From positions 1,319,001 through 1,383,000 of the forward strand of contig NZ_AP017312.1 in assembly GCF_002355375.1 (NCBI RefSeq): a stretch of 64,000 bases of DNA, given 5' to 3'. Position numbers and translations under genes: made by a program. The notes beneath the pieces are model-generated. The model was given only the letters and a program-made list of their open reading frames with translations. It made no database searches and had not been told where the DNA came from. The DNA comes from Aneurinibacillus soli (GTDB lineage Bacteria > Bacillota > Bacilli > Aneurinibacillales > Aneurinibacillaceae). Of this stretch, positions 55,242 through 64,000 are shown in pieces (position 1 is the first letter of the stretch; the number at the start of each line of letters is the position of its first letter).

Positions 55242-57108
55242 AACTCACATTCCGCACCTCTAGCTCTCTAAAAACGGGCCATTTTCATGTATGCTAGAAT
55301 CATTGATTACAGACTAAAGGAGCGGAAGTCAATGATTCAAATCGAAGGCATCTATCAGGCTAACTATTTACATATCCTAAGCGCCATTATGGATGACTTG
55401 AAACTCACTCAACAAATGGACCGACTGGTCCATTCTGACCCGCAGTGCAAGACGACGCCAGGCGAAGTGGTCAAACTTTTGGTCCTCCATATCCTAAGTG
55501 GGCGTCAGCCACTCGTTCATCTCGAAAAATGGGCGGAACGTCAAGATCTAGACATGTTAATATGAGAAGGAATGCAAGCATCTTGGTTCAATGATGATGC
55601 CATCGGCCATCACTTGGATCGAATCGAAGAAGCTGATGTCCATAAAGTAGTCTCGGAATGGCTCCTGCATGTCTATCGTCATGAGGACATTCCCATGCGT
55701 GTTTTTCACGGTGACATCACTAGTATGTCCGTTTATGGTGCCTACATCAAGCCCAACGAATCTTTACAAATCGTAGAAGGCTATAGCCGCGATCGGCGTG
55801 GGGCTAAACAAATTCAATTTGGCCTCGTAGGAGGCACCGATGGCATTCCCCTGTATGGCGATGTCCATGATGGAAACACATCGGACAAAACATGGAACCC
55901 AGATGTATTGGATAAGATTCACAAACAGTGCGCTTCTATTGAACTGTCTGATTTTCTCTATGTAGCCGATTCCGCTGCCATGAGTAAAGCGACCTTACAG
56001 GCCGCAAAAGCGGCTAAGGCACACCTTCTTACTCGCGCACCAGCTCAACTCAAAATCGTCAAGGCCGCATTAGAAGCCGCTGATACACCGGATATCCCAT
56101 GGTCGGATCACGTTACGTTCGCTTCGAGTAAAGAAGGGGCTACCTATCACTGGCTTGAGAGAGCTGCCGAGCATGAAGGTCATGAACTTCGGCTTTTTGT
56201 CATCGAGTCCAGTGCCCTCGACAAAAAGAAAGAAAACACGTTACAAGAGCAACGTAAAAGCGAGCGGGATCAGATCAAAAAGGCAGAAAAGCGCTTCACC
56301 AAGGAATCCTTTCATTGCCGGAAAGACGCAGAAGCGGCGTGGGACGCTTGGGTAGAAAATCAAAAGCTTCGGTTTCATCATGTATCTTGCTCGATCGTCG
56401 AACAAGAAGTCATTCGTAAGAAACGTGGACGTCCGAAGCAGGACGCTCAGCTGGAGACGGATACGTTGTATGGATTGAGACTGATTTATACCGAAGAGGA
56501 AGCGTTATTTCAACAAGCTAAACGGAAAGCTTCTCGATTTGTGTTAGCTACGACACTCCCGACGGAGTGGCACAACGAATCAATGGATGGGACAGCCGTA
56601 CTTGGACTATACAAAGGGCAGATTCATGTCGAGATGAACTTTTCATTTTTAAAAGATCCTGTCTATACGGATGAAATCTACCTAAAGAAGCCCGAGCGTG
56701 TAAAGGTACTTGGCTATCTGCTTCTCCTTGCGCTTACCGTGTACCGGGTATTTCAACGCCGCATTCGCCAGCACATTACCGAGCAACAACCGATGCGTTG
56801 GGCCGGAGGTCGCATTCTAAAAAAGCCAACGGGAGAAGCCATTTTTCACATTTTTAAGTATCTACAAGTTGTCGTATTACGAGGTCTAAACGGAACACGA
56901 ATCCGCCAATTTGATCAGCCGTTAACGAAAGAACAAAGCCGTGTATTAACTTCTCTCGGCCTAGACGAATCGATTTATCTTGGATAGTTGCATACTTTCT
57001 ACAGCGATGGTTATCTATGAAAAATAGCCATCGTTTGTTGGCGTTCCTTCTTAAATCCCTTTAAAAATTCACCTTCTGCTCTCATACGCAGGGTGCGAAA
57101 TGTGAGTT
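55242..57108. mobile_element. IS1634-like (IS4 superfamily) insertion sequence
   Basis: About 1,867 bp bounded by inverted repeats AACTCACATTCCGCACC (left) and AACTCACATTTCGCACC (right, inverted). A single transposase reading frame, interrupted by one stop, fills it. I could not identify a clear target duplication. It lies between the HNH module and the orphan deaminase module. Confidence 0.75.
55332..56987 (+). pseudogene. IS1634-like transposase with one in-frame stop
   Basis: About 551 codons from the ATG at 55332 (AAGGAGCGGAAG upstream). The frame is continuous except for TGA at 55563-55565, between LDMLI and EGMQASWFNDD; a single base change from TGG (Trp) would explain it. The DDE-type core (VFHGDITSMSVYG, YVADSAAMSK, GLYKGQIHVEMNFSFLKDP) and the C-terminus are intact. 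A restart at ATG 55572 would lack the N-terminal DNA-binding part. Confidence 0.85.
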
Positions 57109-57120
57109 TTAAATAAACTT

Positions 57121-57495
57121 CGCCCAGTACCTAGCGGATTATTTCCTTCACTATTAACAAACATAACCTCAATAATGCCTGTACGATATTTCCTTGATTT
57201 CTTTGTACGTACATCATGAAATGTCTTGAAATATATAAGCTATTCCTCATTTGCAATCCTTTCATTTCATCCTCAATATGTTCACCTCCTATCGTTCTTG
57301 TTTTCAAAATCATAACCTTCGTTATCTCATGTTTTTCGATAATTCATATTTCATGCAAGAATTTTAATCATACATCGACAACTAGGGTAAGAAAAATAAT
57401 AAGATTCCATACTAAGCTAATTGTAATTTTTTAGGGTGCATAATGATTGCTTATGTAGAGGAACTTCATTAATCTGATAACGTGCCAGTTTATAC
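57121..57495. repeat. Recurring inter-module spacer, copy 3
   Basis: Decayed version of the spacer at 52123-52495, recognised by CAGTACCTAG, TTAACAAACATAACC and AACGTGCCAGTTTATACA at matching distances. No credible gene. The following 57496-57614 shows nothing I can assign. Confidence 0.4.
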
Positions 57496-57614
57496 ACAGG
57501 GACAGCTCATTCCTGCAGTCGAGTAGCAGAAGGCAGGATGATAGAATAGAAGGCGAGAGCTAGACTATTACAGTACCTACCTTTCCTTTATGAGGTTGTA
57601 GTTTTACAACTTAG

Positions 57615-58088
57615 GGGACGGGTAAAACCGTACCTAATCCAAATTCAAAAGCTAGCGCACAAGTCTTAAATCTAAAAAATGTAGATGATGCTGCAAAACA
57701 GTATGCCTCTAGCTTGAGAAATAGTATCCTTAATGGAACAGTTCGGAAGACGACTGGTGGAAAGATTGACGCAAAAGTATTGAGCGTCGCAGTAGATAAA
57801 AAGACAGGCGAGATGTTTTATGGAATAAGTGGATCAAAAAATAACCCGACTAGGTTAAATGAAACACATCCAGACTTACAGAAGATTATTGATCGTAAAA
57901 GGGTATCTGAAACGAACTATCCATTAGATAACTGTGGAGAGTTCAATACCATTAACCACGCTCTATTAAATGGAAATAAAATTACCGATCTGAAAATGTA
58001 TACGATCAACATTAAGTCTGGTGAATTTAAAGAAATGTGTTTGAACTGTGATTCGATGTACAGTAAATTAATTACGATTATTAAATAA
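57615..58088 (+). pseudogene. Orphan YwqJ-like deaminase toxin tip
   Basis: An open frame from just after a stop at 57612 encodes about 157 residues, but there is no start with a ribosome binding site (first candidate TTG 57714). The sequence ends in a YwqJ-type deaminase fold: VDKKTGEMFYGISGS, HPDLQKII, NYPLDNCGEFNTINHALLNG with the C-x-E zinc/catalytic pair, and the second zinc pair in MCLNCDSM. The delivery domain (DUF4280 or other) is missing. The stretch looks like a displaced toxin C-terminus kept beside its immunity gene, as in orphan Rhs/CdiA tips. Confidence 0.65.
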
Positions 58089-58102
58089 CAAGGAGCGGAA
58101 TC

Positions 58103-58555
58103 ATGGAAGATAAGGTGCGAGATTTACTTCAGAAAGCAGGCTGGTTTAAGGGACGAGAAGTGGATATTAGCGAATACTTTAATTTTTTGAATTATGAAGA
58201 ATATTATGTTTTTGAGAGTGCAGTTGATTTTCTAAAAGAATATGGTGGTTTGATAATCCAATTTGAAAATCCTAGAAGATCAGACAGCTATTTAACTTTG
58301 ACTATTAATCCAATTGATGCAGCAAGCTCAATTTTCCGAGAAGTATCGAAAAGATATGAAAGATATTGTAACGAATCATTTGTTATCGTTGGAGAAATCC
58401 CACTTATGGATATGACTTGGTATATTTCTTCATCAGGAGCTTTTTATGGTGGAAACGATGATTTTCTTATCCGTTTAGGAGACGATTTTTGTCAGGCACT
58501 TTATAATATAGCGAGTGGTGTGGAATTAGAAGTTATTACTGTTGAAGATGAATAG
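58103..58555 (+). CDS. SUKH-3 family immunity protein
   Basis: 150 residues with AAGGAG upstream, 14 bp after the toxin tip. The SUKH-3 pattern is visible: LLQKAGWFKGREVDISEYF near the N-terminus, FLKEYGGLIIQFENP, and FVIVGEIPLMDMTWYISSSGAFYGGNDDFLIRLGD. SUKH-3 proteins are commonly paired with YwqJ-type deaminase toxins, which agrees with the toxin tip upstream. It is intact although the toxin is not. Confidence 0.75.
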   Translation: MEDKVRDLLQKAGWFKGREVDISEYFNFLNYEEYYVFESAVDFLKEYGGLIIQFENPRRSDSYLTLTINPIDAASSIFREVSKRYERYCNESFVIVGEIPLMDMTWYISSSGAFYGGNDDFLIRLGDDFCQALYNIASGVELEVITVEDE

Positions 58556-58589
58556 AGAGGATAGTAGGAGATTTATAATCTAACGCTTA

Positions 58590-58745
58590 GATCGTACAAT
58601 ACATCAACAAACCAAACGCTAAAGAACTTTGCAAACACGCTTGATAAACTCTTAAAGGCTTATTCCAACTTAAACGATGAGGAGGAATGAGCCTTTTTGT
58701 ATGTTCAAAATTGAAGGAGTAAGACAATGGTAAAGCAGGTAAAGG
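58590..58745 (+). repeat. Repeat with terminator-like hairpin, copy 2
   Basis: Same leader as at 40875-41035: GATCGTACAATACA, the AAGGCTTATTCC/GGAATGAGCCTT stem with T5, GGAG and an ATG at 58728. The reading frame MVKQVK is broken off at 58746, where the GGGGCTACCCAGTGCCGAAT spacer sequence begins. Confidence 0.75.
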
Positions 58746-59133
58746 TGGGGCTACCCAGTGCCGAATTATTCCTAACTATGTCTTTTTTGTTTAATGGGGG
58801 GCAACAAACAGGAGATGAGAAAATTTTTATCCCCAATATGACCAAAAAGGGACGCTCTAACGTCCAAAAATCACCCTAAGAGCCTTCTTAAAACCTAATA
58901 TGATAGAAGATTTGGGCGAGATGATAAAATGGAAATTGACCCAGTTAAAAACGCCCGTAACCATTTAAGCAAGCGAAGCAGGTAAGTGAACTTTAAAAGT
59001 AGCGTGTGGGCGGTTTAAAATTCCACCTTTCCGTGTGATTGAACTGGCACACTATTTTAAACCGTTTTAAAACCGCCGAACGATTCACCCTATATTCCTA
59101 AATAATACGAGTACGTGATACAGGGTGATCATA
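58746..59133. other. Gene-free stretch with inverted repeats
   Basis: It starts with the recurring GGGGCTACCCAGTGCCGAAT. A small hairpin GGACGCTCTAACGTCC lies near 58851. At 59009-59077, GGCGGTTTAAAAT is inverted as ATTTTAAACCG, followed by a second arm TTTTAAAACCGCC. The latter could be an operator or recombination site for the mobile genes nearby. No gene seen. Confidence 0.4.
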
Positions 59134-59475
59134 ATGGCGGTTAAACTAGACGAGCTTTTGAAGTGGAAAAAGAGTCCGATTTTGGACGGGATGCTAGATG
59201 AGGGAATAAGTCCGAATAAGTGTGCCGAATGGCTACGAAGTGAAGGATTTTCCATATCGACTCCTACCGTCTACACGTATGCCAAACGGCGAAAAAGGAC
59301 GATCTACGAGTCGATTACTCGTGAGGGGATGGGTTCTGTTCGTGAGCTTGACCCTGAGACGAAAAAGTTTAAAAAGCAGAGCGAGGATACGTTTGCGGTG
59401 AAGGAAGTAGTCACGAAGCGGTCTAAGACGAGGGTAAAGAGCGATAGTAAAAGTTCTTCTCACATACGTTCCTGA
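59134..59475 (+). CDS. Small mobile-element or phage-like protein
   Basis: 113 residues from the ATG at 59134 with CAGGGTGATC upstream. The N-terminal half looks like a small helix-turn-helix (MLDEGISPNKCAEWLRSEGFSISTPTVYTYAKRRK), and the C-terminal half is basic and polar. I recognise no named family. In another frame the next 100 bp read NQREDCLSEMERVTRGYYES and IGLGEMYRAETEE to a stop at 59578, so a frameshifted or separate short gene may follow. Confidence 0.5.
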   Translation: MAVKLDELLKWKKSPILDGMLDEGISPNKCAEWLRSEGFSISTPTVYTYAKRRKRTIYESITREGMGSVRELDPETKKFKKQSEDTFAVKEVVTKRSKTRVKSDSKSSSHIRS

Positions 59476-59587
59476 AAATCAGCGGGAAGACTGCCTTTCT
59501 GAGATGGAAAGAGTTACGAGAGGGTATTACGAGTCAATAGGACTCGGTGAAATGTACCGAGCGGAAACGGAAGAATAGCCTTTCCAA

Positions 59588-59640
59588 GCGAACAGCCCCT
59601 ATCACACCCATTTTTGGGCGTAGGGGCTGTTTCGTTTTTT
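59588..59640 (+). terminator. Terminator
   Basis: AACAGCCCCTA pairs with TAGGGGCTGTT, with an inner CCCA/TGGG pair, followed by TCGTTTTTT. It lies between the small mobile gene (plus) and the XRE regulator (minus). Confidence 0.88.
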
Positions 59641-59657
59641 ATATGGGACGGGAGAAT

Positions 59658-59996
59658 TCATTCTGATTTTACATCTATTGCGGTAAGTATATCTTTGTTA
59701 ATTTTGGTTAGCAGCGTAATCTCGGAAGTACGTCTGCTACTTAACATAACCATATGTTCATCTAATGCTTGTTGACGGTTTGTATATTCTTCAGTACGAA
59801 ATAATTCTAAGGCAGGTACTTGTAAAGCCGTAGCGATTTTATCTAACGTTTCTAACGAAATATTTCTTCCCCCTCGTTCAACCCCACCTATATAGCTGTA
59901 ATGAAGAGATGCCGCCTCGGCTAACTGTTCTTGTGTCCAACCCTTCGCTTTCCTAAGTTCGCGTATCCTATTTCCGACTCTCTCCGGTAACTTCAC
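59658..59996 (-). CDS. XRE-family transcriptional regulator
   Basis: 112 residues from a GTG at 59996 on the minus strand (AGAGGTGG upstream); the longer frame to 60176 would add a hydrophobic stretch without a ribosome binding site. The helix-turn-helix is standard: VGNRIRELRKAKGWTQEQLAEAASLHYSYIGGVERGGRNISLETLDKIATAL. The C-terminal 40 residues are helical. It is probably a regulator of the mobile element, divergent from the small gene at 60224. Confidence 0.85.
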   Translation of the reverse strand: MKLPERVGNRIRELRKAKGWTQEQLAEAASLHYSYIGGVERGGRNISLETLDKIATALQVPALELFRTEEYTNRQQALDEHMVMLSSRRTSEITLLTKINKDILTAIDVKSE

Positions 59997-60223
59997 ATAT
60001 ACCACCTCTTCTTTAAGGTTAGAAAAGGTATATACCGAATTACAGATAAATAAACACAAAATAATAAAATTGAAAACTTTACTTAAAAGTACTATTATAC
60101 AAGTGTAAGACAATATAAATGATGGTGAGATAAGATAAGCCCTTCTACAAGAAGCCGAAAAAGGGAAGTCATACATAATGAGAAGAGCGGACGACTACAA
60201 AAATGCAAAAGAAGGTGTGAAAG

Positions 60224-60388
60224 ATGAGTGAGTATCTTGATGATCTGACCAAAGAAAGAGTCGGCTATGTGATGCGGAACGAGAAAAACGGCGTGATCAT
60301 TCGGTGTACAGAGGATTTTGTGAAGTACTGGAAGACACGAGGCTTCGAAATCATAGAAGCAGCCCCGATTCGATTTATGGAGGAATAG
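60224..60388 (+). CDS. Small conserved mobile-element protein
   Basis: 54 residues from the ATG at 60224 behind AAGAAGGTG. It ends FVKYWKTRGFEIIEAAPIRFMEE. A degenerate copy is at 41290-41403, also downstream of the hairpin leader repeat. Function unknown. Confidence 0.55.
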   Translation: MSEYLDDLTKERVGYVMRNEKNGVIIRCTEDFVKYWKTRGFEIIEAAPIRFMEE

Positions 60389-60440
60389 CTTCGTGGGAGG
60401 AGGCTGAAGGTTTGCGAACTTAGACTGAATTCTGGACAGA

Positions 60441-60480
60441 CAGAGCCGAGAATGCGAAAATAAAAGCATTCTCGGCTCTG
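60441..60480. terminator. Perfect 15-bp hairpin between convergent genes
   Basis: CAGAGCCGAGAATGC and GCATTCTCGGCTCTG enclose a 10-base A-rich loop. It lies between the small plus-strand gene and the end of the minus-strand Na/Pi gene. There is no long T-run on either side, but its position suggests termination in both directions. Confidence 0.6.
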
Positions 60481-60553
60481 TATAACAATGAGGAAACAGC
60501 ATGAAATGAAATGCTGAATTCCAATTGTTCAACGCATTTAGAAATAGTGGGCG

Positions 60554-61480
60554 TTACCTGTCCTTTATAAAGGTGCGGGCAAGTCGGGCGATAGAGTGAG
60601 AGAATGGGAGCGCCAGCACGGAACAAACAACATTAAAGATCATCTGAGCATGGGCAATCTGCACATCCGGATGCATGGTCAACATGCGTACCAGATCGGC
60701 AAGCGGTTCAATGAACGGCCAGAATAAGAGAACACCTGCAACATTCAGGAAAACATGCACCCAGGCGACCTGTTTAGCCGCTGCCGAACTCCCGAGGGCG
60801 GCCAGTACAGCAGTCACACACGTGCCGATGTTGCTGCCAAGAATAATGGCAATGCCCATCGTAAGCGACAACACATGCTCGTTCAAGAAGCCCATCGTAA
60901 GCGCCGTTACTGCCGAACCGCTGTGCAAAAGCGCAGTAAAAGCTGCTCCAAGAATAATTCCGTTCAAGTTTGAGGCGTGTTCCCCGGTAAGGGTCGAGAG
61001 GAAAAAACTACTTTCCTGTAGCGGCCCTGTAATGGCCTGCATCATACGAATCCCAAGAAAGATACAGCCGAACCCGGCTAATGATGCGCCCAGTGCTTTG
61101 ATAAACGTATGGCGGATGAAATACATCACGCCTCCGATTATAAACAGCGGAAGTGCAAGTTTATGCGGATTTAAGGCAATCAGTTGCGTGGTGAATGTGG
61201 TGCCAATATTCGTGCCGAGGATGATCCCAACCGTCTGAGGAAATGTCAAAAGCCGGGCATTTACAAGCCCGATCGTAATAACCGTAACCGCGCTGCTGCT
61301 TTGGACAAGCATGGTAATCAATGTCCCGGTGAGCATACCGCGCGATGGTGTGCGGGTGAAGGTAAGCAGCCAGCGCTGCAGCTTATCGCCTGTTATCTCC
61401 AATAAGCCAAGCCGCATCAGGCGCATACCGCCAAGGAACAGGCCGAGCCCTGCAAACATGGGCCAGAGAAGCGCTGTCAT
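60554..61480 (-). CDS. Na/Pi cotransporter family membrane protein
   Basis: 308 residues with AAGGGGG upstream. It is a hydrophobic protein with about eight TM helices and the duplicated signature of the NptA/PNaS family: MLVQSSSAVTVITIGLVNA in the first repeat and ALLHSGSAVTALTMGFLNE in the second, each with a following GxNIGT motif (LGTNIGTTFTTQL, LGSNIGTCVTAVL). These transport inorganic phosphate with Na+. The C-terminal PhoU-like domain of longer members (YjbB, NptA) is absent. Confidence 0.88.
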   Translation of the reverse strand: MTALLWPMFAGLGLFLGGMRLMRLGLLEITGDKLQRWLLTFTRTPSRGMLTGTLITMLVQSSSAVTVITIGLVNARLLTFPQTVGIILGTNIGTTFTTQLIALNPHKLALPLFIIGGVMYFIRHTFIKALGASLAGFGCIFLGIRMMQAITGPLQESSFFLSTLTGEHASNLNGIILGAAFTALLHSGSAVTALTMGFLNEHVLSLTMGIAIILGSNIGTCVTAVLAALGSSAAAKQVAWVHVFLNVAGVLLFWPFIEPLADLVRMLTMHPDVQIAHAQMIFNVVCSVLALPFSHSIARLARTFIKDR

Positions 61481-61577
61481 AAGATGCCCCCTTTTCTACG
61501 TGGTTCACTTCACTATATGCAGGGAGGGGGACGGGCATGACAGGCTCACATAATCAAATGAGAGAGAAGGAAACGAT

Positions 61578-61814
61578 ATGGAAAAGAAAAACACGTGCAA
61601 TCTTGATCACACAATAGAAGATGTGCAAAAAAAATACGAGGCAATCAAGCCGCATCTGCCGGAGAATAGTACCGCAGCGCTTGCTTTATACCTCGCACAA
61701 TCCCGTACGCAGGAAGAGTTGAATGAAGTGTTTCACTTGCTTAAAAAATATGATCTCGCGGATGTGGAAGAACAGGCACGCCGCAACGCAGAATTCGCCC
61801 GACTGTTATTTTAG
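61578..61814 (+). CDS. Small conserved hypothetical protein
   Basis: 78 residues with GAGAAGGAAACG upstream. It is an entirely helical soluble protein (IEDVQKKYEAIKPHLPENSTAALALYLAQ, EELNEVFHLLKKYDLADVEEQARRN). I recognise no domain. Divergent from the Na/Pi gene. Confidence 0.65.
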   Translation: MEKKNTCNLDHTIEDVQKKYEAIKPHLPENSTAALALYLAQSRTQEELNEVFHLLKKYDLADVEEQARRNAEFARLLF

Positions 61815-61921
61815 GTCAGGGCTTTTTTGTAGAATATTTTACCATATTTTTTAAAAAATACGTGCTACTTTTTTCTGGTCTATTCGTATAAGAAAACAGA
61901 CACAGAATAAAGGAGAGGACA

Positions 61922-62533
61922 ATGAACCGGATAAAAAAGTGGACTCGGAATTTTATGCTAGTCATTGCGATAGCCGCAGTAGGTATGATTGGTCTGATGA
62001 TTTTCCTATGGAGTAGAGGAGAAGCACCACAGATTGATCCGTATGCGCATGTAAAAAAATATGAGCCCGCCCTGCATAGCGAGCTGACGCGGTACGGTTT
62101 GGAGCAGCAAACCGATGTCTTGTTAGCACTGATGTATCAGGAAAGCCAGGGCAAAGGTGGAGACCCGATGCAGGCATCCGAATCAGCAGGATTGTCGCCG
62201 AACACCATTACAGATCCCAAACAAAGCATCCGGCAGGGCGTTCGTCATTTTCATAACGTGTATATATATGGTAAGAAGAAGCATGTAGATATGGCGACGA
62301 TTATTCAGGCGTACAACATGGGGCCTGGCTATATTGACTTTGTGGCTGCACATGGCCAGAAGCACTCCGAAGAACTGGCCAGACAGTACTCTGCGATTCA
62401 AGTAAAAAAAGCGCCGAATGTATACAAATGCGGTGATGATCAGGGAAACTTTCGGTATCCATATTGCTATGGGGACTTTTCGTATACAACAAAAATACTA
62501 CAGGTAGAACCAAAAATAAAAGGAGAACTGTAG
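61922..62533 (+). CDS. Membrane-anchored lysozyme-like transglycosylase
   Basis: 203 residues with AAAGGAGAGG upstream. An N-terminal TM/signal anchor (FMLVIAIAAVGMIGLMIFLW) is followed by a lysozyme-like domain: catalytic Glu in ALMYQESQGKGGDPMQASESAG, then SIRQGVRHFHN, IIQAYNMGPGYIDF and the final YCYGDFSYTTKI. This matches the lysozyme-like domain of CwlT/YddT-type proteins, which cut peptidoglycan outside the membrane. No NlpC/P60 domain follows. Confidence 0.85.
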   Translation: MNRIKKWTRNFMLVIAIAAVGMIGLMIFLWSRGEAPQIDPYAHVKKYEPALHSELTRYGLEQQTDVLLALMYQESQGKGGDPMQASESAGLSPNTITDPKQSIRQGVRHFHNVYIYGKKKHVDMATIIQAYNMGPGYIDFVAAHGQKHSEELARQYSAIQVKKAPNVYKCGDDQGNFRYPYCYGDFSYTTKILQVEPKIKGEL

Positions 62534-62698
62534 ATACCGGGCGATGGGGCAAAAGTAAAAACCGTAGCAGATGAAGGCTAGATGCTAGAAATTACTTTGA
62601 AAAATAAATGACTCTTTCACTGTTACGGTTGCAAACTTATTCCGATATGTGGTATTAAAGAGTAAGATGACTTTTTTCCTAAGCTAAGAGGTGCTTCT

Positions 62699-64000
62699 AT
62701 GGATACTGCTTTCGACAATCAATTTATTCTTGAAAAACTACATGCATTCACTTCATCTATTTCAGAAAATGAAACGCATCAGAACAAGCATGACGGAACC
62801 ATGGAGCAGATTCATACACTTGTGAATAACTTTGCAGATGTATGGCGAGCACTAGATGAATCAACAATTGTGGCGCTGACGGATACAGCCGGAAAAATTA
62901 TATACGCAAATGAAAAATTTTGCGAAATATCGAAATACTCAAGGGAAGAACTGATCGGAAATACCCATCGTTTGTTGAATTCAGGGTACCACGGACGAGA
63001 ATTTTTTCAGAAGATGTGGGACACTATTATCAGAGGCGAAGTATGGAGCGAAGAAGTAAAGAATAAAGCAAAAGACGGAACATTTTACTGGGTCAAAACA
63101 ACCGTTGTCCCGCTTCTTGATGATGACGGTATGCCGTATCGCTATATCACGTTTCGTACCGATATTACAGAAGGGAAAATGGCAGAAGAAAAGCTCCGCG
63201 AGGGTTTGAAAAACGATTTTATTCGCACAGTAAATGCGCTTCACAACATTGTATTCAAGCTCCACCGCAATGAAAATGGTGTGCCGGTTTACACTTTATT
63301 TGAAGGAAAGCTCGCTAGTCAGCTCGGTCTTCGTACCGGCAATGTACTTGGCAAAACTCCATATGACGTGTTTCCTATAGAGGTAGCAGAACTTATGGAT
63401 CAGCATAATCTTGAGGCATTTGACGGCAAGCGAGTGATCTATAATCATCGCTATATGAATCGTGATTTCCATACCACATTATCACCGATTATTGAAAATA
63501 ACAATGTCATTGAGATTATTGGTTCCACAAGTGAAATTACAGATTTGAAGCGTGCAGAGGAAATCATTCGTCGCATGGCGTATCAAGATTCTTTAACTAA
63601 ACTTCCGAATCGCAGGATGTTTACAGAAGATCTGACACGCGCCTTACAAAAAGCGAGTGAAGCAGATTATGAAATCGCTGTGCTGTTTATTGATCTTGAT
63701 CGCTTCAAACAGATTAATGATACGTTTGGTCATAGTATTGGGGACAAGCTGCTTGTGAATGTGGCAGAACGGCTGATTGAGTATATGACTGGAGATGGGC
63801 ATGTGTACCGCCTGGGTGGGGATGAATTTGTTGTACTTATCCGGGAAGTAGACGCGAAAGCAAGTGCGGAGATTGTCGCGCGTGAACTGCTTTATGCGTT
63901 TCGGACAACATTTCCGCTCGATCATCATGAGTTTTTCATTACGTGCAGTATTGGGATTGCCATCTATCCTTTTGCGGGGCTTGATATGGAATCGTTAATG
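62699..64000 (+). CDS. PAS-GGDEF protein (probable diguanylate cyclase), cut by the window end
   Basis: 434 residues are visible; the gene runs past the right edge. The ATG at 62699 follows AAGAGGTG. A short helical N-terminus is followed by PAS domain 1 (about 55-155: VALTDTAGKIIYANEKFCEISKY, with a PAC-type FYWVKTTVVPLLD), PAS domain 2 (about 175-290) and a GGDEF domain (DSLTKLPNRRMF, VLFIDLDRFKQINDTFGH, RLGGDEFVVLI). The intact GGDEF motif predicts synthesis of cyclic di-GMP. An EAL domain may follow outside the window. Confidence 0.9.
   Translation, partial: MDTAFDNQFILEKLHAFTSSISENETHQNKHDGTMEQIHTLVNNFADVWRALDESTIVALTDTAGKIIYANEKFCEISKYSREELIGNTHRLLNSGYHGREFFQKMWDTIIRGEVWSEEVKNKAKDGTFYWVKTTVVPLLDDDGMPYRYITFRTDITEGKMAEEKLREGLKNDFIRTVNALHNIVFKLHRNENGVPVYTLFEGKLASQLGLRTGNVLGKTPYDVFPIEVAELMDQHNLEAFDGKRVIYNHRYMNRDFHTTLSPIIENNNVIEIIGSTSEITDLKRAEEIIRRMAYQDSLTKLPNRRMFTEDLTRALQKASEADYEIAVLFIDLDRFKQINDTFGHSIGDKLLVNVAERLIEYMTGDGHVYRLGGDEFVVLIREVDAKASAEIVARELLYAFRTTFPLDHHEFFITCSIGIAIYPFAGLDMESLM

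Noticed and set aside
57216-57434. A 72-codon Ile/Phe/Cys-rich plus-strand frame
   Set aside because: AT-rich decayed spacer with no ribosome binding site and no domain.

Overview
The window comes from a low-to-mid GC Gram-positive, almost certainly a Bacilli member of the Brevibacillus/Aneurinibacillus type. The evidence is the lepA-hemW-hrcA-grpE-dnaK-dnaJ-prmA-rsmE-mtaB gene order, a perfect CIRCE operator before hrcA, strong AGGAGG-type ribosome binding sites and a B. subtilis-like dct system. Bases 1-20,013 are conserved chromosome: the end of an M24 peptidase, lepA, hemW, the CIRCE-controlled heat-shock operon (with an extra archaeal-like chaperonin between hrcA and grpE), prmA, rsmE, mtaB, a DctS/DctR/DctP/DctB dicarboxylate sensing and uptake set, a NUDIX hydrolase and deoC. 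Three full-length copies (about 235 bp) and one partial copy of an unnamed palindromic element lie in intergenic space (296-529, 613-846, 13647-13983).

From about 20.0 to 58.6 kb lies the notable part: a type VI secretion-like contractile injection system in a monoderm. It starts with a Ser/Thr kinase. An operon follows with a 722-aa sheath-like protein, an Hcp-like tube protein, a J-domain protein, two FHA proteins, an active-looking PP2C phosphatase, a membrane-anchored PP2C pseudophosphatase, two unrecognised proteins (baseplate candidates) and an 882-aa Hsp70/actin-fold ATPase. I see no ClpV-type AAA+ ATPase, tape measure, terminase or portal. The kinase/FHA/phosphatase set resembles the threonine-phosphorylation switch of T6SS. 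I infer that the Hsp70-like/J-domain pair may take the place of ClpV.

Downstream are two spike/effector cassettes. Cassette 1 (32.4-40.8 kb, AT-rich) has a DcrB-like protein, VgrG-a, a pentapeptide-repeat protein, a 181-aa protein, a PAAR-like DUF4280 protein, VgrG-b, a BECR/DUF4258-like toxin and a small zinc-ribbon protein. Cassette 2 (43.1-52.1 kb, core-like GC) is homologous but is led by a 5'-truncated copy of the Hsp70-like gene just after a terminator. Its VgrG-a is split by an IS4-family element with a 9-bp target duplication. It ends in a DUF4280-nuclease fusion with a SUKH immunity protein. The Hsp70-like gene and its truncated copy share a 1,545-bp near-identical direct repeat spaced exactly 10,688 bp apart. 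Recombination between them would delete cassette 1 and put cassette 2 behind the complete operon. Further downstream are a second DUF4280-toxin fusion (HNH) with immunity gene, an IS1634-like element whose transposase has one in-frame stop, and an orphan YwqJ-like deaminase toxin tip with a SUKH-3 immunity gene. Decayed spacer sequences recur between these modules.

From 58.6 kb to the end: small mobile-element genes, an XRE regulator, a Na/Pi cotransporter-like gene, a small conserved gene, a membrane-anchored lysozyme-like protein and a PAS-GGDEF protein cut by the window edge. I saw no rRNA or tRNA genes and no CRISPR array.
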